Shown here one piece after another: positions 43,970-56,300 of a stretch of 64,000 bases of DNA. A program made the position numbers and the translations under genes. Source of the DNA: Mesostigma viride. Lineage: Eukaryota > Streptophyta > Mesostigmatophyceae > Mesostigmatales > Mesostigmataceae. The stretch lies in contig RPFO01000002.1 of NCBI GenBank assembly GCA_009746045.1, forward strand, positions 1,829,006 to 1,893,005, in the 5' to 3' direction. Below the pieces are notes generated by a model. The model did not search any database. It had not been told where the DNA came from and saw nothing but the letters and a program-made list of their open reading frames with translations. How positions within the stretch are numbered: the first letter of the stretch is position 1; each line of letters starts with the position of its first letter.

Positions 43970-45387
43970 TTCCCCCTCCCCCCACCCTTCCCCCCCCTCT
44001 CTGCCAGCATAAGGCACAGTGGGAGATCTTGAGGTGCCGCTGAACGCCACGCTGTAACAGCACACGTGTAGGTCTCCCTGCCCTACAGGCCACGCTGTCA
44101 CAACACACGTGCCCCTGTCACGTTTCTAGCGGCCACTTCCAGGTGAGTACAACCCTCGAGTGGTTTGTTGCCCATTCGAACGCAGTGAGCTGCATGGCCG
44201 CAATAAACGGCAACTCCCCCTGGTGTCCACACACTCACACGCCACATATAGGTGTCACGTAACCAGGGCATGTAGCAAGGGGTATAGTAGGGAGCGTTTA
44301 TGATGCCAGGGTGACGTGCTGGCGGGTATCAGGGTACAGCGCTCAGGGACGGGCTGGCACTATCAGGCTCATTGTTGCAGTGACCCAGGGGGGCAGGGAG
44401 ATGGGGCTGGGAGATAAGAGAGAATTAAGGGATGAAGTAGTCGGGGTGGGTGGGTGGATGTCTGTGTGTGGGTGGGGTGGGGCGCCGTAACTTTACGGGC
44501 ACATAAATGTATTTGATTTGAAGCCCTGTTAAATAGGCCTGCTTTCTGCTGGCATATGGCAAGCCAAACAGCATGTCCACTCATACGAAGTACCCATGGC
44601 GCAGGTGCTGGCCAACCATGTGCCTCGCGGTGCGCCGAGGAGACTAGCAAGCATCTGCTGGTCAGGCGAATGGCTTCCGGCTTCCATTCTATGCTACAAT
44701 GGAGGCTTAACGACACTGATAAAACAAGGGGTTGCCTTGAGAAAGCCGTAGTATCGGGCCGTGCGGTGTGCCCGCTCAACCGGGGCATGCCAAGGCCTTG
44801 CATTGCCAGACATGCATTGAGACTATCGCTGAGGTAAGACTAGTAGGTGAGCATTAGTATGGTAGCACGCTACGTGCCTGCCTCCTTCCCTGATGTAGCT
44901 AACTTTAAAGCTACGTACCCTGAGCCTCCAGAACGGCGAGCATCGCTCCCAAGTTCTTCGGCACTTTGGAGCCGCCGGCATCTTGGATGAAATTTGCGTG
45001 CTCTGCACCGCGCACACATTGGGAAGCGGCCGCACGAAGAGCTTGTTGGTAGAATGTTGTGAAGGGACAGTGTAACGTCCATGGCATTGCCGCCTGCTCT
45101 TGACAGGTTGGCCATTCTTGTGTAGCGCGAGAAAACTCTGCGAAAACATGGTAGGGCCATTTGGGCTGTTACAGTAGCATATTGGGCCAACATCAACCCA
45201 TTAATGTTATACATCACCTACCAGTGCTGGAGATAGCTGCGGTAGTGACTGGTCTGCTCGAATGGGAAGAGGGGCTCGAACGGCGGTGCTGAGGTCTCAA
45301 TTTACTCAACTGTGCACCTTGAGAGCTAAAGGACGGCCGCTTCCCCTGAAGCGCAAACAGGCGGACGATACCATACGATACGGACAT
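37172..45387 (-). CDS. Chloroplast-type conserved protein, possible IN CHLOROPLAST ATPASE BIOGENESIS homologue
   Basis: Eleven exons on the minus strand: 45387-45222 (ATG), 45137-44919, 43823-43749, 42228-42186, 41948-41891, 41338-41165, 40668-40606, 40456-40365, 39749-39668, 39009-38896, 37306-37172 (TAA). They sum to 1221 bases in one frame, 406 residues, and every junction is GT-AG. The N-terminus (MSVSYGIVRLFALQGKRP, then RRSSPSSHSSRPVTTAA) is basic and Ser/Thr-rich with no acidic residue, a typical chloroplast transit peptide. The mature part holds runs I recall from a conserved plant and algal plastid protein: VGLVPLVIPLSRDV, ALLRWPTPPEGMEMPVV, QYIHRAL, ALVTAEYYNNRQFPGWGRP, FLAELYQKIGR, AARMALRSPWWTLG, GKAPAQIALDRAAF. 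I believe that protein is the one named IN CHLOROPLAST ATPASE BIOGENESIS, but the name is from memory and weak; the plastid location is firmer. The function here is inferred only. Six introns of this gene hold tandem repeats or junction copies. Confidence 0.75.
38345..38610. repeat. (AGT)n microsatellite
   Basis: About 85 trinucleotide units of AGT with ACTAGT and AGC variants, in the intron between exons 10 and 11. Confidence 0.95.
39441..39606. repeat. (CCCCA)n array
   Basis: About 33 units. Copies of the exon 9 donor region flank it (39418-39440 and 39618-39650), so on the minus strand the array may have grown out of the GTGGGG-rich donor. Confidence 0.95.
42459..43200. repeat. Ten copies of a 74-bp minisatellite
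   Basis: Units contain CATCGTAAGAAACCGTGCGA, CATGCACAGGAAGCACGCCT and CACTTGAGTCTACATGACG; very uniform. Lies in the intron between exons 3 and 4 and yields a ladder of identical 71-residue false frames on the minus strand. Confidence 0.95.
43649..43682. repeat. (CA)n microsatellite
   Basis: About 17 CA units just outside exon 3 of the chloroplast-type gene; a second C-run/(CA)n tract lies at 43937-43968. Confidence 0.9.
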
Positions 45388-46178
45388 TGTGCCGGGAAAT
45401 CAGGGGGATGCTGCGTTCGTAAATTCTGCTTGCTATCCTCCCCTCTGTCGGCTTATTTACCCGCCGTGAAAGCCACTATTTTACGTTACTTGCCAGCAAG
45501 GAATGGAGGACGTCTTTGAAGCGGCTGTCACGCGATGCCATCTGGCACAGCGCACACGCGAGGACACCGTGCACAAAATTATTGCTGACCAATCTAAGGA
45601 CGAGCCCTGAGCAAGCAACTGATCGACGCTGGCGACTGGCGAGTATGCTGTAGAACTGTTAGCCTCGGATTTGGTGCGATGACTGGGTTGTACTCGCAAA
45701 AATGAGATAAACTACTAGTACGAAGGGCCTCCGGGACTGCGCGCGGCTAGACTTTTATGTTTCGTTGGAGGGCTTGACAACGTGGCATTATTTGGCATTC
45801 TATGCAAGTTCTATGCATGTAAGTTCGTACAATTTTCCCGGGATGCCAGTATTGCCATCATGCATTTCGCCCCCGCGACTTGACCGCCAATAATGGACAG
45901 AAGCCGTAATTCCAAAACCATTCTTGTTTGCCATTTGGATTTCTAAAGCGATTTACCGATTGGTTTGACTGCTTGTATGGCTGGCGGAACTGCAGGCATT
46001 TCTACCTCTTTAGGAGGGGAAAAGGCCCCCCATTTGTCTCGTAGACGGTATCGGTCATCCTAACTGACCAGTTTCCTTTCGCCAGCGTCCACAATGGGCG
46101 ACTGGCACCGCATTAATAGATATCACCCAGCAGCGGCTCGTAGTACACGCTGAAGGCATTTTGCAAAAGGTACATAAG
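45388..46178. promoter_or_regulatory. Shared divergent promoter, chloroplast-type gene and SLC25A44-like carrier
   Basis: 791 bp between two opposed start codons. A short + strand frame at 45503-45610 (MEDVFEAAVTRCHLAQRTRE and 15 more residues) is present, but I cannot support it as a gene. No repeats seen. Confidence 0.5.
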
Positions 46179-49100
46179 ATGAGCGCTACGCAGGATGGAA
46201 AGCCGCCTAACGCGAGCAGGCGGCTTGCTGTCGCTGATGTCAACTGGGAGAGGTAAGATTAGCTACGCAAACTCGGCTGAAGTCTATGCTTTGTAAAATG
46301 CATTCCGTTTGCTGCCTAGTTCAATGCCGCAAATCTTCTCACTGTCCCGCTCAAGGGAGGCTGGCATTGAGAACATCTCCCTTGCGCCAGCGAGAGTTAG
46401 GGCGTGAGTGCCTCCTTAACCATAATTCGAACAGTTTCCATTGCTCTCTTCACGCTCCTTTGCAGGCTGGACAAAGCCCGATTTTTTGGCGTCGGGGCCG
46501 GCGTATTCTCCGTGGTATCGGCTCTCTTATACCCGATGTCGGTGATCAAAACAAACCTGCAGGTTCGTCCACGTGTCCCCTCGTTCGCGTCGCCCATACC
46601 GCGCACAAATTCATGGCGGTGCCTAGCTGTTTCAAAGTGCTGCTGTGGCGTGGCAGCTTTCCCTAGCTTTTCTAGCAGACTTCTTCACATAGCAGAATAA
46701 TTGTTTGAACTGATGGAGCCCTGGTGCTCACGTCCCTGGGGCAAATGAACTCTGCCCCTCTCCAGGTTGCCGCCCGCAACGCCGATGGTTCCGGCCCCAG
46801 CACATGGCGGACGGTACAGGCGATCGCCCGGGCGGACGGCATCCGCGGCTTCTACAAAGGGTTTGGCACGGTGGTCACGGGCATGCTGCCAGCGCGCGTG
46901 GTGTACCTTAGTTCGCTAGAAGTGGTCAAGGACGGACTTGCCAGGGTGGCGCACGGCCTGTCCCTGGATGAGACCCTGGTGGCAGGCGTCAGCAGCGGCG
47001 GCGGCGCGCTGGTGGCATCCACGCTCTCACAGGGTGTGCTGGTCCCCGTGGATGTGGTGGGTTTAGGGTTTAGGGTTCAGGTGGGTGGATGCATATGCGC
47101 ATGCAGTACAACGGGCACGCCTTTCAACGTTGCAAGTGTGTCCCTTTCTTGTTGTGCCCTGCATCGGGTATCTGCCCAGTTTGTGTACACTGTAAATCAC
47201 AGTGTCTCCTACTACTCCTGTCAACAGGTTAGCCCCATGTGAGAGAGCGAGAAGGTTGGCCATTTATTATGCTCTGATCACGTTGTTTGGTGGAGCTTTG
47301 TCTGCGCCACCAAACCAAACAAACTACAAATGGAGTCAAACCAACCACAACGCTGCACACCACACCACACCACACCAAATACCCCCCCCCCCCTTCCCCC
47401 CCCAAGCAGATCAGCCAGCGGCTCATGGTGCAGGGCCAGCAGGCGCGGCAGGCGGCCGCCAGCACAGCAGCAGGCGGGCAGGTGCTTGCCCCTCAGCCGC
47501 ATTACACGGGCGGATGGCACGCGTTCCAGTCCATTCTGCGCAACGACGGCGTGCGGGGGCTTTACCGGGGGTTTGGCGCCTCCATCGTGACATATGGTGG
47601 GTGGGGGTTGATGAGGGGTTAGTGGTTCACTCTTATACTACCATCCTAGCCTCCATCGTGGCATATGGTGGGTGGGGGGTGATGAGTGGGTAAGGGGTAA
47701 GGAGTAGCATGTTACAGCACACAATGGAACCCTTGTTGTGGTGCATGATCTTCCGTTCTACCTATCCCGTGGATGGTTTCATAAACGCTACAGTTGCCAT
47801 TATATGGTAGCATGCGACTTTATGTCCCGCCTAGGTCTGATGTCTCATCCTTAATTCGATGGTAATGCCTGGCTTGACCATTGGTCTGTCGGTCATGTCG
47901 TCCTTGCTACCCACCGGCACCCGTCACGCGCGCAGCCCCCTCCTCGGCTATCTGGTGGGGTTCGTATGGCGCCAGCCAGAGCCAGATCTGGAGGTACGGC
48001 TGGCCCCTGTATCACTTTTGACTTTGGCGTTCACCAAGAAAGTTGAATGGAGAGGAGGAATAGGGGGATATATGCGGCCCATGCAAAGGAGAGGAGGAAT
48101 AGGGGGATATATGCGGCCCATGTATAGGAGAGGAGAAATAGGGGGATATATGCGGCCCATGCAATGGAGAGGAGGAATAGGGGGATATATGCGGCCCATG
48201 TAAAGGAGAGGAGAAATAGGGGGATATATGCGGCCCATGCAATGGAGAGGAGGAATAGGGGGATATATGCGGCCCATGTAAAGGAGAGGAGGAATAGGGG
48301 GATATATGCGGCCCATGCAAAGGAGAGGAGGAATAGGGGGATATAGCGGCCCATGCAAAGTCCAAAGGGGAGCAATTGAATAGGGTTTGTGGAGCACGGT
48401 TCTCCATATGTAATGCAATGAATGGTTGTCTCTCTCGGACGTAAAGAACAGTTTTTTTATCTGCCGCGACTGGATAATTGCAAAGCTGTTTTCCCAAACC
48501 TGTCGCCCCCTCCCCTCTCTAGGGCAAATTCGATCTGCGTATAAAGTACCATGTGGCCTCCATTTTTACTTTTGTGTGTTTGGCTGTTTTTGTTTGCTCT
48601 ATGCCTTTGCTCGCTATCCGTTTGCTTGTTATTTCTTGCGTCCTGTCCGCCTGGTGTGTTGATGGCTCCAACCAGGATACTGCATCGCAAACAGGAAAAG
48701 GATGCCTCTATTTATAGCAGAGAGGATGGCGCCGCCGGCCCCCCTGTGTGGATGGTGACGGGCGTGCAAGTGCTGTCGGGCCTGTGTGCGGGAACCGCGG
48801 CCGCCATCACCACCACGCCGCTGGACGTGGTCAAGACGCGTCTGCAGGTGAGTGGGGTCTTCCTGCACCAGTGGCGTGCACAAGTCTGTTCAGGTACCAG
48901 GGCTCACAGCCTGTGCCAACGATCTGTGGCCGTAGTCTTCTTGGTTTCAATGCCGGCTGATAGCACATATTATGGGACAGCATACTCTGCAGTGCCTTGG
49001 CCACTCCTGCCAGAGCTCCTAAGGAAGGCGTTGACTTAGGCATAGCGTGCTTGGCTGGAATAGCAAGCTGTTTGTAAGATGTAGGCGTATTGCTGGTCCC

Positions 49101-50042
49101 GGCAGCCTGTTCTTGTCAACCCCGTTGCGCTATTCCCCGAACATGCCTGCCCATCAGTACCCCCCCCGCACAATCCTCGCCCTAGATCCCCTTGCTGGTT
49201 CCTGTGTTTTTTCCAGCTAGCGTCCCTCGCTGAGCACTGGAACCGCGTCGACAGGTATACCAGTAGAATAAGCCTAGAGATACCCTTTCTCACATCAATA
49301 TTGTGAGAGAGTAGATTAACTCATAGGAACCGGCCCAGGAGTGGTTCCAGACTCCCACTTTGGGTCACAGGTTGACTATGACACGAATGCCAGCGGGGGC
49401 CAGTTTGCTACTTGCTGCTTGCCTCGACGATATACCAGCCGGGCCCAGTCATGCGCCGGTTTTGAAGGTCACAGCACAGCCTGCAACATGCAGGTGAAGT
49501 TAATAAGCAGTTCATTGTCGTGCACAATCGGTACCATTCCATCACCAGCATCTTCGGACTGTCCCCTGTCCCCTGTCCCCTGTCCCCTGTCCCCTGTCCC
49601 CTGTCCCCTGTCCCCTGTCCCCTGTCCCCTGTCCCCTGTCCCCTGTCCCCTGTCCCCTGTCCCCTGTCCCCTGTCCCCTGTCCCCTGTCCCCTGTCCCCT
49701 GTCCCCTGTCCCCTGTCCCCTGTCCCCTGTCCCCTGTCCCCTGTCCCCTGTCCCCTGTCCCCTGTCCCCTGTCCTCTGTCCCCTGCCCCCTGTCCCCTGT
49801 CCCCTCAGGTCCTGGACGTAGCCCCCGGCAGCGGCCCCCCCACCTTTTGGGGCACCATCACGCGGCTTGTGCGCGAGGAGGGTCTGCGCGGATTCACACG
49901 CGGCTTCCTGCCCCGCTGGTTCAACATCAGCCTGTGGGGCACCAGCATGGTCACCACCTACGAGTTCCTCAGTGAGTGGCGTCCGCCTGTGGCAGGTGGC
50001 ATCAGGGGCATGCCGTACCAGGCAGGGAACTTATCGACGTGA
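46179..50042 (+). CDS. SLC25A44: SLC25A44-like mitochondrial carrier
   Basis: Seven exons: 46179-46252, 46466-46562, 46766-47056, 47410-47596, 47936-47993, 48721-48847, 49809-50042. They total 1068 bases, one frame, 355 residues. The fold is the three-repeat mitochondrial carrier: signature 1 is degenerate (PMSVIKTNLQ, residues 48-57), signature 2 spans the exon 3/4 border (PVDV|ISQRL), signature 3 is classic (PLDVVKTRLQ, 269-278). NWERLDKARFF at the start, VTYAPSSAIWWGSYGASQ in the second repeat and GFTRGFLPRWFNISLWGTSM at the end are typical of SLC25A44 and its plant relatives. The animal protein imports branched-chain amino acids into mitochondria; plant substrates are not settled, so the substrate here is open. 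The stop at 50042 assumes read-through of a possible donor at 49972 (CTCA|GTGAGT); a short further exon is the alternative. Introns hold a 39-bp array, a 7-bp array and a telomere-like motif. Confidence 0.85.
48043..48356. repeat. Eight copies of a 39-bp minisatellite
   Basis: Units contain GGAGAGGAGGAATAGGGGGA and TATATGCGGCCCATGCAA, in the carrier intron after exon 5. Confidence 0.95.
49558..49807 (+). repeat. About 35 copies of a 7-bp repeat (CCTGTCC) abutting a 3' splice site
   Basis: The array runs into the acceptor CCCCTCAG at 49801-49808 with no unique sequence between. It therefore also serves as the polypyrimidine tract of carrier exon 7. Confidence 0.95.
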
Positions 50043-50424
50043 AACCGCAATGAATGGAGAGTTTTGCGTTCAGCAGGTCGTCTGCAAGTTCGTGCAGCGG
50101 TACCGTCCCATAGCAGTGTGGCATGATAGCATCAATTTAGGCGGGATAGCATCATGGCGGGAGCTTCCCCTGCTGTGGCCTTGGTGTCACGCCGTCACGT
50201 GATCTAGTCTACCCTGTTGCCTTGCGGGTAGTGGGTGCGGTGTGAGGTTTATTGGGGGTCCCGATGGTGCATGTGCCCTTGTGCAGTTGAGGTCACATGC
50301 GAATAACGGGCAACAGCTCGCGCGGGGTTGCGAGCGGAAGGGAAACAAGGCGCCAGCTCAGCGAATGATCCAAAGGGGAGCCAGATCAGACAGCGATCAG
50401 AGGGCTGGCTGTAGGAAGAGTTAC

Positions 50425-50672
50425 AAGAGACTCAAAGGAGGCTTAGAGGAGGCTTGAAAGAGGCTTCAAAGAGGCTTGAAGGAGGCTTGAAAGAGGCTTG
50501 AAAAAGGCTTCAAAGAGGCTTGAAAGAGGCTTGAAAGAGGCTTCAAAGAGGCTTGAAAGAGGCTTGAAAGAGGCTTGAAAGAGTCTTGAAAGAGTCTTGA
50601 AAGAGGCTTGAAAGAGGCTTGAAAGATTCTTGAAGTGGGCTTGAACGAGGCTTGAAAGAGGCTTACTTGGAG
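50425..50672. repeat. About 22 copies of an 11-bp repeat
   Basis: Units GAGGCTTGAAA with minor variants, in the spacer after the carrier gene. Gives Phe/Gln/Ala/Ser-rich false frames on the minus strand. Confidence 0.95.
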
Positions 50673-53050
50673 CAAGTGGTGGCTCCGAGCATGTCACCTG
50701 TCTGCCGGGCATCATTCTGCCTGTTTCACTGCTCCATCGTCGGAAAGCAGGTCCCTGTGCTCGTCTCTTCTGCTATCCACCTTGCGCTCGCACGTGTCAT
50801 GTGCGCCACCCACAGGGGGGTGCCCTTGTCACCACGCCGGGCGATGTCCAATAAGCTTCCTACTAGTGCTGGATGATGCTCCTACGTGGTCACTTAGTGG
50901 TGTAGACCGTGATCATGTGCAGTGTGCTAATCTCCTGACAACGCCTTCTTGCGCGTATTTGTGCTGGATGGCTGCGTGTCTGGATGGATGCACACCTGAT
51001 GGCCCACCGCAGAACGCTACAGTGTCAAAGAGGACACGTAGCCGATGCAAGAAGTCGCGAGCAAAGAAGTGTGAAACAAAGGAGACCAAAAAGCCACGCA
51101 CTTGGCATGGTGTCGGTAGCCAGCAGTCCCTGCCCCTGGCGATAGATGGCTCGAGCTTGGCAAATATCTGCCAGCCACGTCAAAAGCTACAAGGCAGCGT
51201 GGGACTTGGGTCTGTGCCGTAATCATGGGGGAGCCTCCTTGTTGTCTCCTTGATAAGGGGGGGGGGTGTCTCCTTGATAAGGGAGCCTCCTTGTTTAGGT
51301 TAACTTCCAAGTCTATTCTCCCCAGGCCGCTCCAACGGAGTGATTCAGCTCCCCTGGCAAGCATCGGTTGAGGTCGCCATCAGTTGACCACAGAACCCCT
51401 TGGTTAAGCTTAGTTGATGCTGATTCGTGGGCCGGTCCTGGATGGGGCGAGAACACATGTTTTGCCCAGAGGTCTAGTTGTGGTTTTGTGAGGTTCGGTC
51501 CTGGGGACTGGTCAGTCAACAGCCTCACCAGAAGTAGCCACAGACGGCAGCGATGCCATCGTGCTAGACAAGCCGGGCGCAAGTGGCCGGGCTTGGAGGA
51601 ACATGCAAGCACTGTGCGGACCGCCGGCGCAGTGCGTGAACCACATTGCACCCCATCGCCAAGTAAGACGCGTAGCGACCAGACTGCCTTGTGGACAGAT
51701 CGGGCAGCTGCCGCTGCATTCTGCGGATGCCTCTCTGCATGTCAGCGTGCTGGGTGGAAAGTGGAAAGTGGAAGAAATATTGTTCTCCGGACCAGGTTAC
51801 CAACATGGCATTTACGGGCTTAGACCAGTTTCCTGCCTTCCTGCCCAGATCATGCTGCATTCCTGGCCTAGACGGGAATCATGGTTTGGTGGTGGTGGCC
51901 ATTGGCTGGGAATGTGCAAGGCCGCAAGCCAAATGTGTCTCCAGTGAAACTTGTTGCTTGCTGGTTGGCATGCTCACTTTGGCATGAGTGTCTACTAAAA
52001 TTATTGGCCAGAATGCTCGTCTCTCCGAGCCGTTTGCAAATATGCATGTATGCAAACGCCGGGTGACAGTAGGGGCTGCGGCCGTCGGATGGGGGAGGAT
52101 TTGTCCCAACGCAAGGGGCGACGGGGGTATAGGTGGCGCCAGCCACCGGCGGCGGTGGGAGAGGCGCAGCGCACTGGTGGTCATTGGGCGTGCTGCCAGC
52201 TAGTCGATCAACTTCCAGTGCATGGCTCCGTGCACATATTGGTGTCTAATTTGATATTTTTACCGTATACTAAAAGTATAATTAGTATACTCTTGCGACG
52301 TGGTTCACATTATAATGTTGTACAATCAACGTGGCTGTGAAAGCATTCAATCGAAGAACTTTGCGCTCAAGCGCCGTGGTCAATCAGTTCATCGTACTTC
52401 AATACCGATATGGTATCCAGTGGACAGTGTACTCCTTTCCATCTATATAGTGTACTCCTTTCCATCTATACGGCGTTGCATCGCCATGCGTCCATGCATG
52501 GTTGGCTCACTTAATAGCTCTCTTGCGTAGTTTATCCAGCACATTTCTGAAATTACTGGCTGAGCTCACATCACCGGCCCTGTGGCAAAGATTTTTATCG
52601 AGTTGGGTTGCAGTTTAATGGAGCTGCAGTTGCCTTCGGATCAGGGGACCCCTACAACCGCAAATTCTTTGCCAGAAGTGATCTTGGTCTTGTTGCTAAG
52701 CAAATTTGCATACATTGTGGGGATTAATTATGCAAAGAACTTGTCTAGCTCCGTCCAGACTTTGGACAACAGCAAGAATTCCACAGTACTTTCCTTTGGG
52801 CATGCAAAGCTTCAAAAAGATACGCAGCTGCATGCAGAGCACCCATAATCAAAGGATGCATGAAGGTGGTGGAAAAAAGATAGACATCAAGTCCACAACA
52901 GACCACAAGACATCATCAGCATCATCTATGAAACCATAACTGCATTCAAACATGCTAGGATGTTGCTCTGCAGTTCTCTTTCCACACATGGTCAAGGTTG
53001 CCCCATGCTGTTTAGGGTTTAGCTGCTGTTTAAACCCCAAGGAGCCTCAT

Positions 53051-53055
53051 TTACA
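53051..53055 (-). terminator. Possible polyadenylation signal TGTAA of RPN12
   Basis: TGTAA on the minus strand, 321 bp beyond the RPN12 stop; the first one found downstream. Confidence 0.4.
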
Positions 53056-53375
53056 TTGCGAATCCCTGTGGGAGAGAAGGATATGTGTGCCCCATGCAGG
53101 CGATGATGACGGCACACAGTGGCTGTGACTGCCACCGATATATTGCCAATCCTCTGATAAACATATTTGGTTGTCTCCTTGATATATGAGGCATAGAGTG
53201 GCCAGATCACCCCCCATAGCTGCGTGCGACAACACGGACGACTGGCTGTGGCGCGGCGGCCAGCAGAGCACGCCACTAGATTTGGCAGTGGATCATGCCC
53301 ACAGACCACACCAGTCAACGGGCTAGCAAAGCCATGCCAGTAGACCGGCCAGTAGCCCATGCCAGCGGCGTGACC

Positions 53376-56300
53376 CTACACGATGCGCTCCAGCTCCTTG
53401 GCGTACGAGAGTGCGTGGTTGATGAGCTGGAGCGAGGGGATCTCGCTGCAGGCCGACAGTGGCGGCGAGAAGTACACCGTGTTGTCGCGGATGTCCCACC
53501 CACGCTGCGGCACCGATAGAGACGTGGCAGGTAGAAGCGGCACATATAGAGACGCCGGGCAGGAGCAAGACAAGAGAGTTCAACAACGCGTACCTTCGCC
53601 ACGCACTGTCGCTGCTAGTCACTTGAGGGAAGATTGTTTCAACGCTCGTCAGCAAACGTGATCGGAATACCCCTACCTATTCAATGCCCCAACCCACTCC
53701 AAGCACCGGTATGCAACTGCCCTTTTTACGGCTCCTGCTCATCACTCCACGAGAAGAACATCGTCTACTGTGTGCCGATGATCTATCCAACACCCTATCC
53801 ATTACCACCACCCTACCACCATTGCCCACCTGTGTTGCGTACAGCTGCAGCTCGTCACCGGAGGAGAAGAACATCATCTTGACCGCGTCCGGAACGCGCA
53901 GGCTCTCGTACGCCTTCTCGCTGCTGCTGGCGACCTCATCCCTGCGCGCCGCCATGGTGGTGAGGGAGGCACAGAGGAATGGCCACGCCAGTGGGGAGCC
54001 CATGCCAGGGGGGGACACCATGCAAGGGAGAACACCAAGCAGACACATGATGAGATGCGCGGTCAGGCACACACCGCAGAGCCAAAGCCATGCACAAGAC
54101 CAGGAAAACGGGCACTTCAACACACCGAAGGACAATCAATGGGCAGAAGTTAACTCTTGTTGCCCACTGGTCTGCACTGCTGGCCATAGCGCGGCGGCTT
54201 GGCCTCAGGGACGGCTCGTCCACTGCCAGCGAAACGATGGACAACCGCCAGCAAAACGGCGGACAGGCGTGCTTATAACGGCGGACAGGCGTGCTTATAA
54301 CGGCGGACAGGCGTACTTATAGCAGAGGACAGGCGTGCTTACAACTGTGGACAGGCGTGCTTACAACGGTGGACAGGCGTGCTTATAACGGTGGACAGGC
54401 ATGCTTACAACGGTGGACAGGCGTGCTTATAACGGTGGACTGGCATACTTCTGATGGTGGACAGGCATGCTTATAACGGTGGACAGGCGTGATTATAACA
54501 GAGGACAGGCGTGCTTACAACGGTGAACAGGCATACTTGTAACGGTGGACAGGCGTGCTAATAACGACGGGCAGGCGTGCTAATAACAGAGGACAGGCGT
54601 GCTTGTAACGGTGGACAGGCGTGCTTATAACGGTGGACAGGCGTGCTAATAACGACGGGCAGGCGTGCTTACAATGGTGGACAGGCATACTTCTGATGGT
54701 GGACAGGCATGCTTATAACGGTGGACAGGCGTGCTTATAACGGTGGACAGGCGTGCTTATAACGGTGGACGGGCGTGCTTATAACGGTGGACAGGCGTGC
54801 TTATAACAGTGGACAGGCGTGCTGATAACGGTCGACAGGCGTGCTGAAAACGGTGGGCAGGCGTGCTTATTACGACGGGCAGGCATGCTTATAAGGGACA
54901 AGCTCCTCAAGGACTTGCTTATGGCCGCGACCAGCAACAAGATGCTGCATTAGACCAGCACCGGAACATGCAAACCGAATGCACACATCTACCACAGGGT
55001 GCTTGTAAGCTGGCACATGCCGGCACCCCTTCAGCCACACCCACCCATCACACTGTGATCCTCACCTCACCTTCTTTTCCATGCGGCCAAGGCCCACCCA
55101 CCCATTCAGCCCCCCCCCCCCCACACACACACAAAACACAGCAGCACCTTCCACCCACCGCACGGTGGACATGAGCTTGTCCATGCCTCCCACCCCCATT
55201 CCTAAACACACAACCACCGCCATCCCTAAACACAGCACCCACCCCCACTCCTAAACACAGCAATCACCCCCATCCCTTCACACAGCAACCGCCCCATGGA
55301 CCACCCCCCACGTACCGCACGGTAGACATGAGCTTGTCCATGAAGTAGCCATAGCTGGCGTCCGGCATGCGAGCCCGCGCGGCCAGCAGCCGGCCGTACG
55401 CGCCCTCCATCAGAAACTGCTCCAGCTCGATAGGGTGACGGACGAAAGGGCTGCGCTGCGCGTCCGCCGGCAGCAGCTCCAGCTCGGTGTGGAACTCGGC
55501 CGTGCGGTTCTGGACCAGCAGGCGCAGCAGGTTGAGGCCCAAAATGGGGTACAGCTGCTCCGAGGGGGGGAGGGGGGGGTCCAGGCTCCTGCAGGGTGTG
55601 GTGTCGTGGGTTTAGGAAGTGTGGGCGGGGGTAGGGTGGAGCGGGGGGGAGGCCGGATGCCGTGTTTAGTGTGAAGGGGGGGGGGTCGCAATGGTGTGGA
55701 AGGAAGGGTGGTGGAAGGGGGCGCACCAACCAAAACCGGGGCGAAACGTGAGTGTATAGGCTGACAACCGACCGCCCTTGAGGGGGCGGACGATTCGCAA
55801 GGGCACAAGTGGACGTGGGCGGGTGGCGGAGAGGTTGCTGCCAGCCACGACCGCAGCATACACCGTTTGGGAGGGCCGCAGAATACGGGGCACGGACAGG
55901 GGAACGGTACGACAAGCGGTCGCGCACGCGATGGGAGCATAGCGCAAGCTGATGCGACGGGCACGCTGATGGGAGCCCCTGAAAAGTCAGTACCGCGCCC
56001 GGTATCAAATGAAGACGCATGCCCCAACCGCCCGGTATCAAATGAAGGCACATGCCCCAACCGCCCGGTATCAAATGAAGGCACATGCCCCAAATGCCCG
56101 GTATCACATGAAGGCACATGCCCCAGCTGCCTATCCGGGCAGCTCACCCGCGGCAAGGTGCCCACCCATCCTAGCATGCGCCCACGCAAAATAGATACGC
56201 AAATAGATACATGCGATAGCGCCTGCCCGCTGATGAAGAACAGGTTCAAATGACAACAATTGATGAGACACACATTCGGTTGCTCATCATTGTAGCCACC

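Larger units (their letters stand above)
50043..53375. other. Convergent spacer between the carrier and RPN12
   Basis: No gene supported. Holds an 11-bp array (50425-50672), a repeat fragment at 52465-52510 that matches 36910-36962, and a TTTAGGGTTTAG motif near 53005. Several open frames of up to 150 codons exist but show neither family resemblance nor splice context. Confidence 0.5.

Noticed and set aside
45503-45610. Small + strand ORF of 35 residues in the divergent promoter
   Set aside because: Looks slightly coding (MEDVFEAAVTRC...) but has no known relative, no splice context and is short enough for chance.
49341-49800. Coding reading of the CPLSPVP repeat upstream of carrier exon 7
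   Set aside because: It is the 7-bp intron array running into the CAG acceptor; the carrier family needs no such insert, and exon 6 joins exon 7 in phase without it.
50443-50715. Phe/Gln/Ala/Ser repeat frames on the minus strand
   Set aside because: Product of the 11-bp array in an intergenic spacer; no start, splice or homology support.
50782-51222. 146-codon + strand frame
   Set aside because: No recognisable domain and Cys/Pro-rich composition like a random frame; no supporting splice signals.
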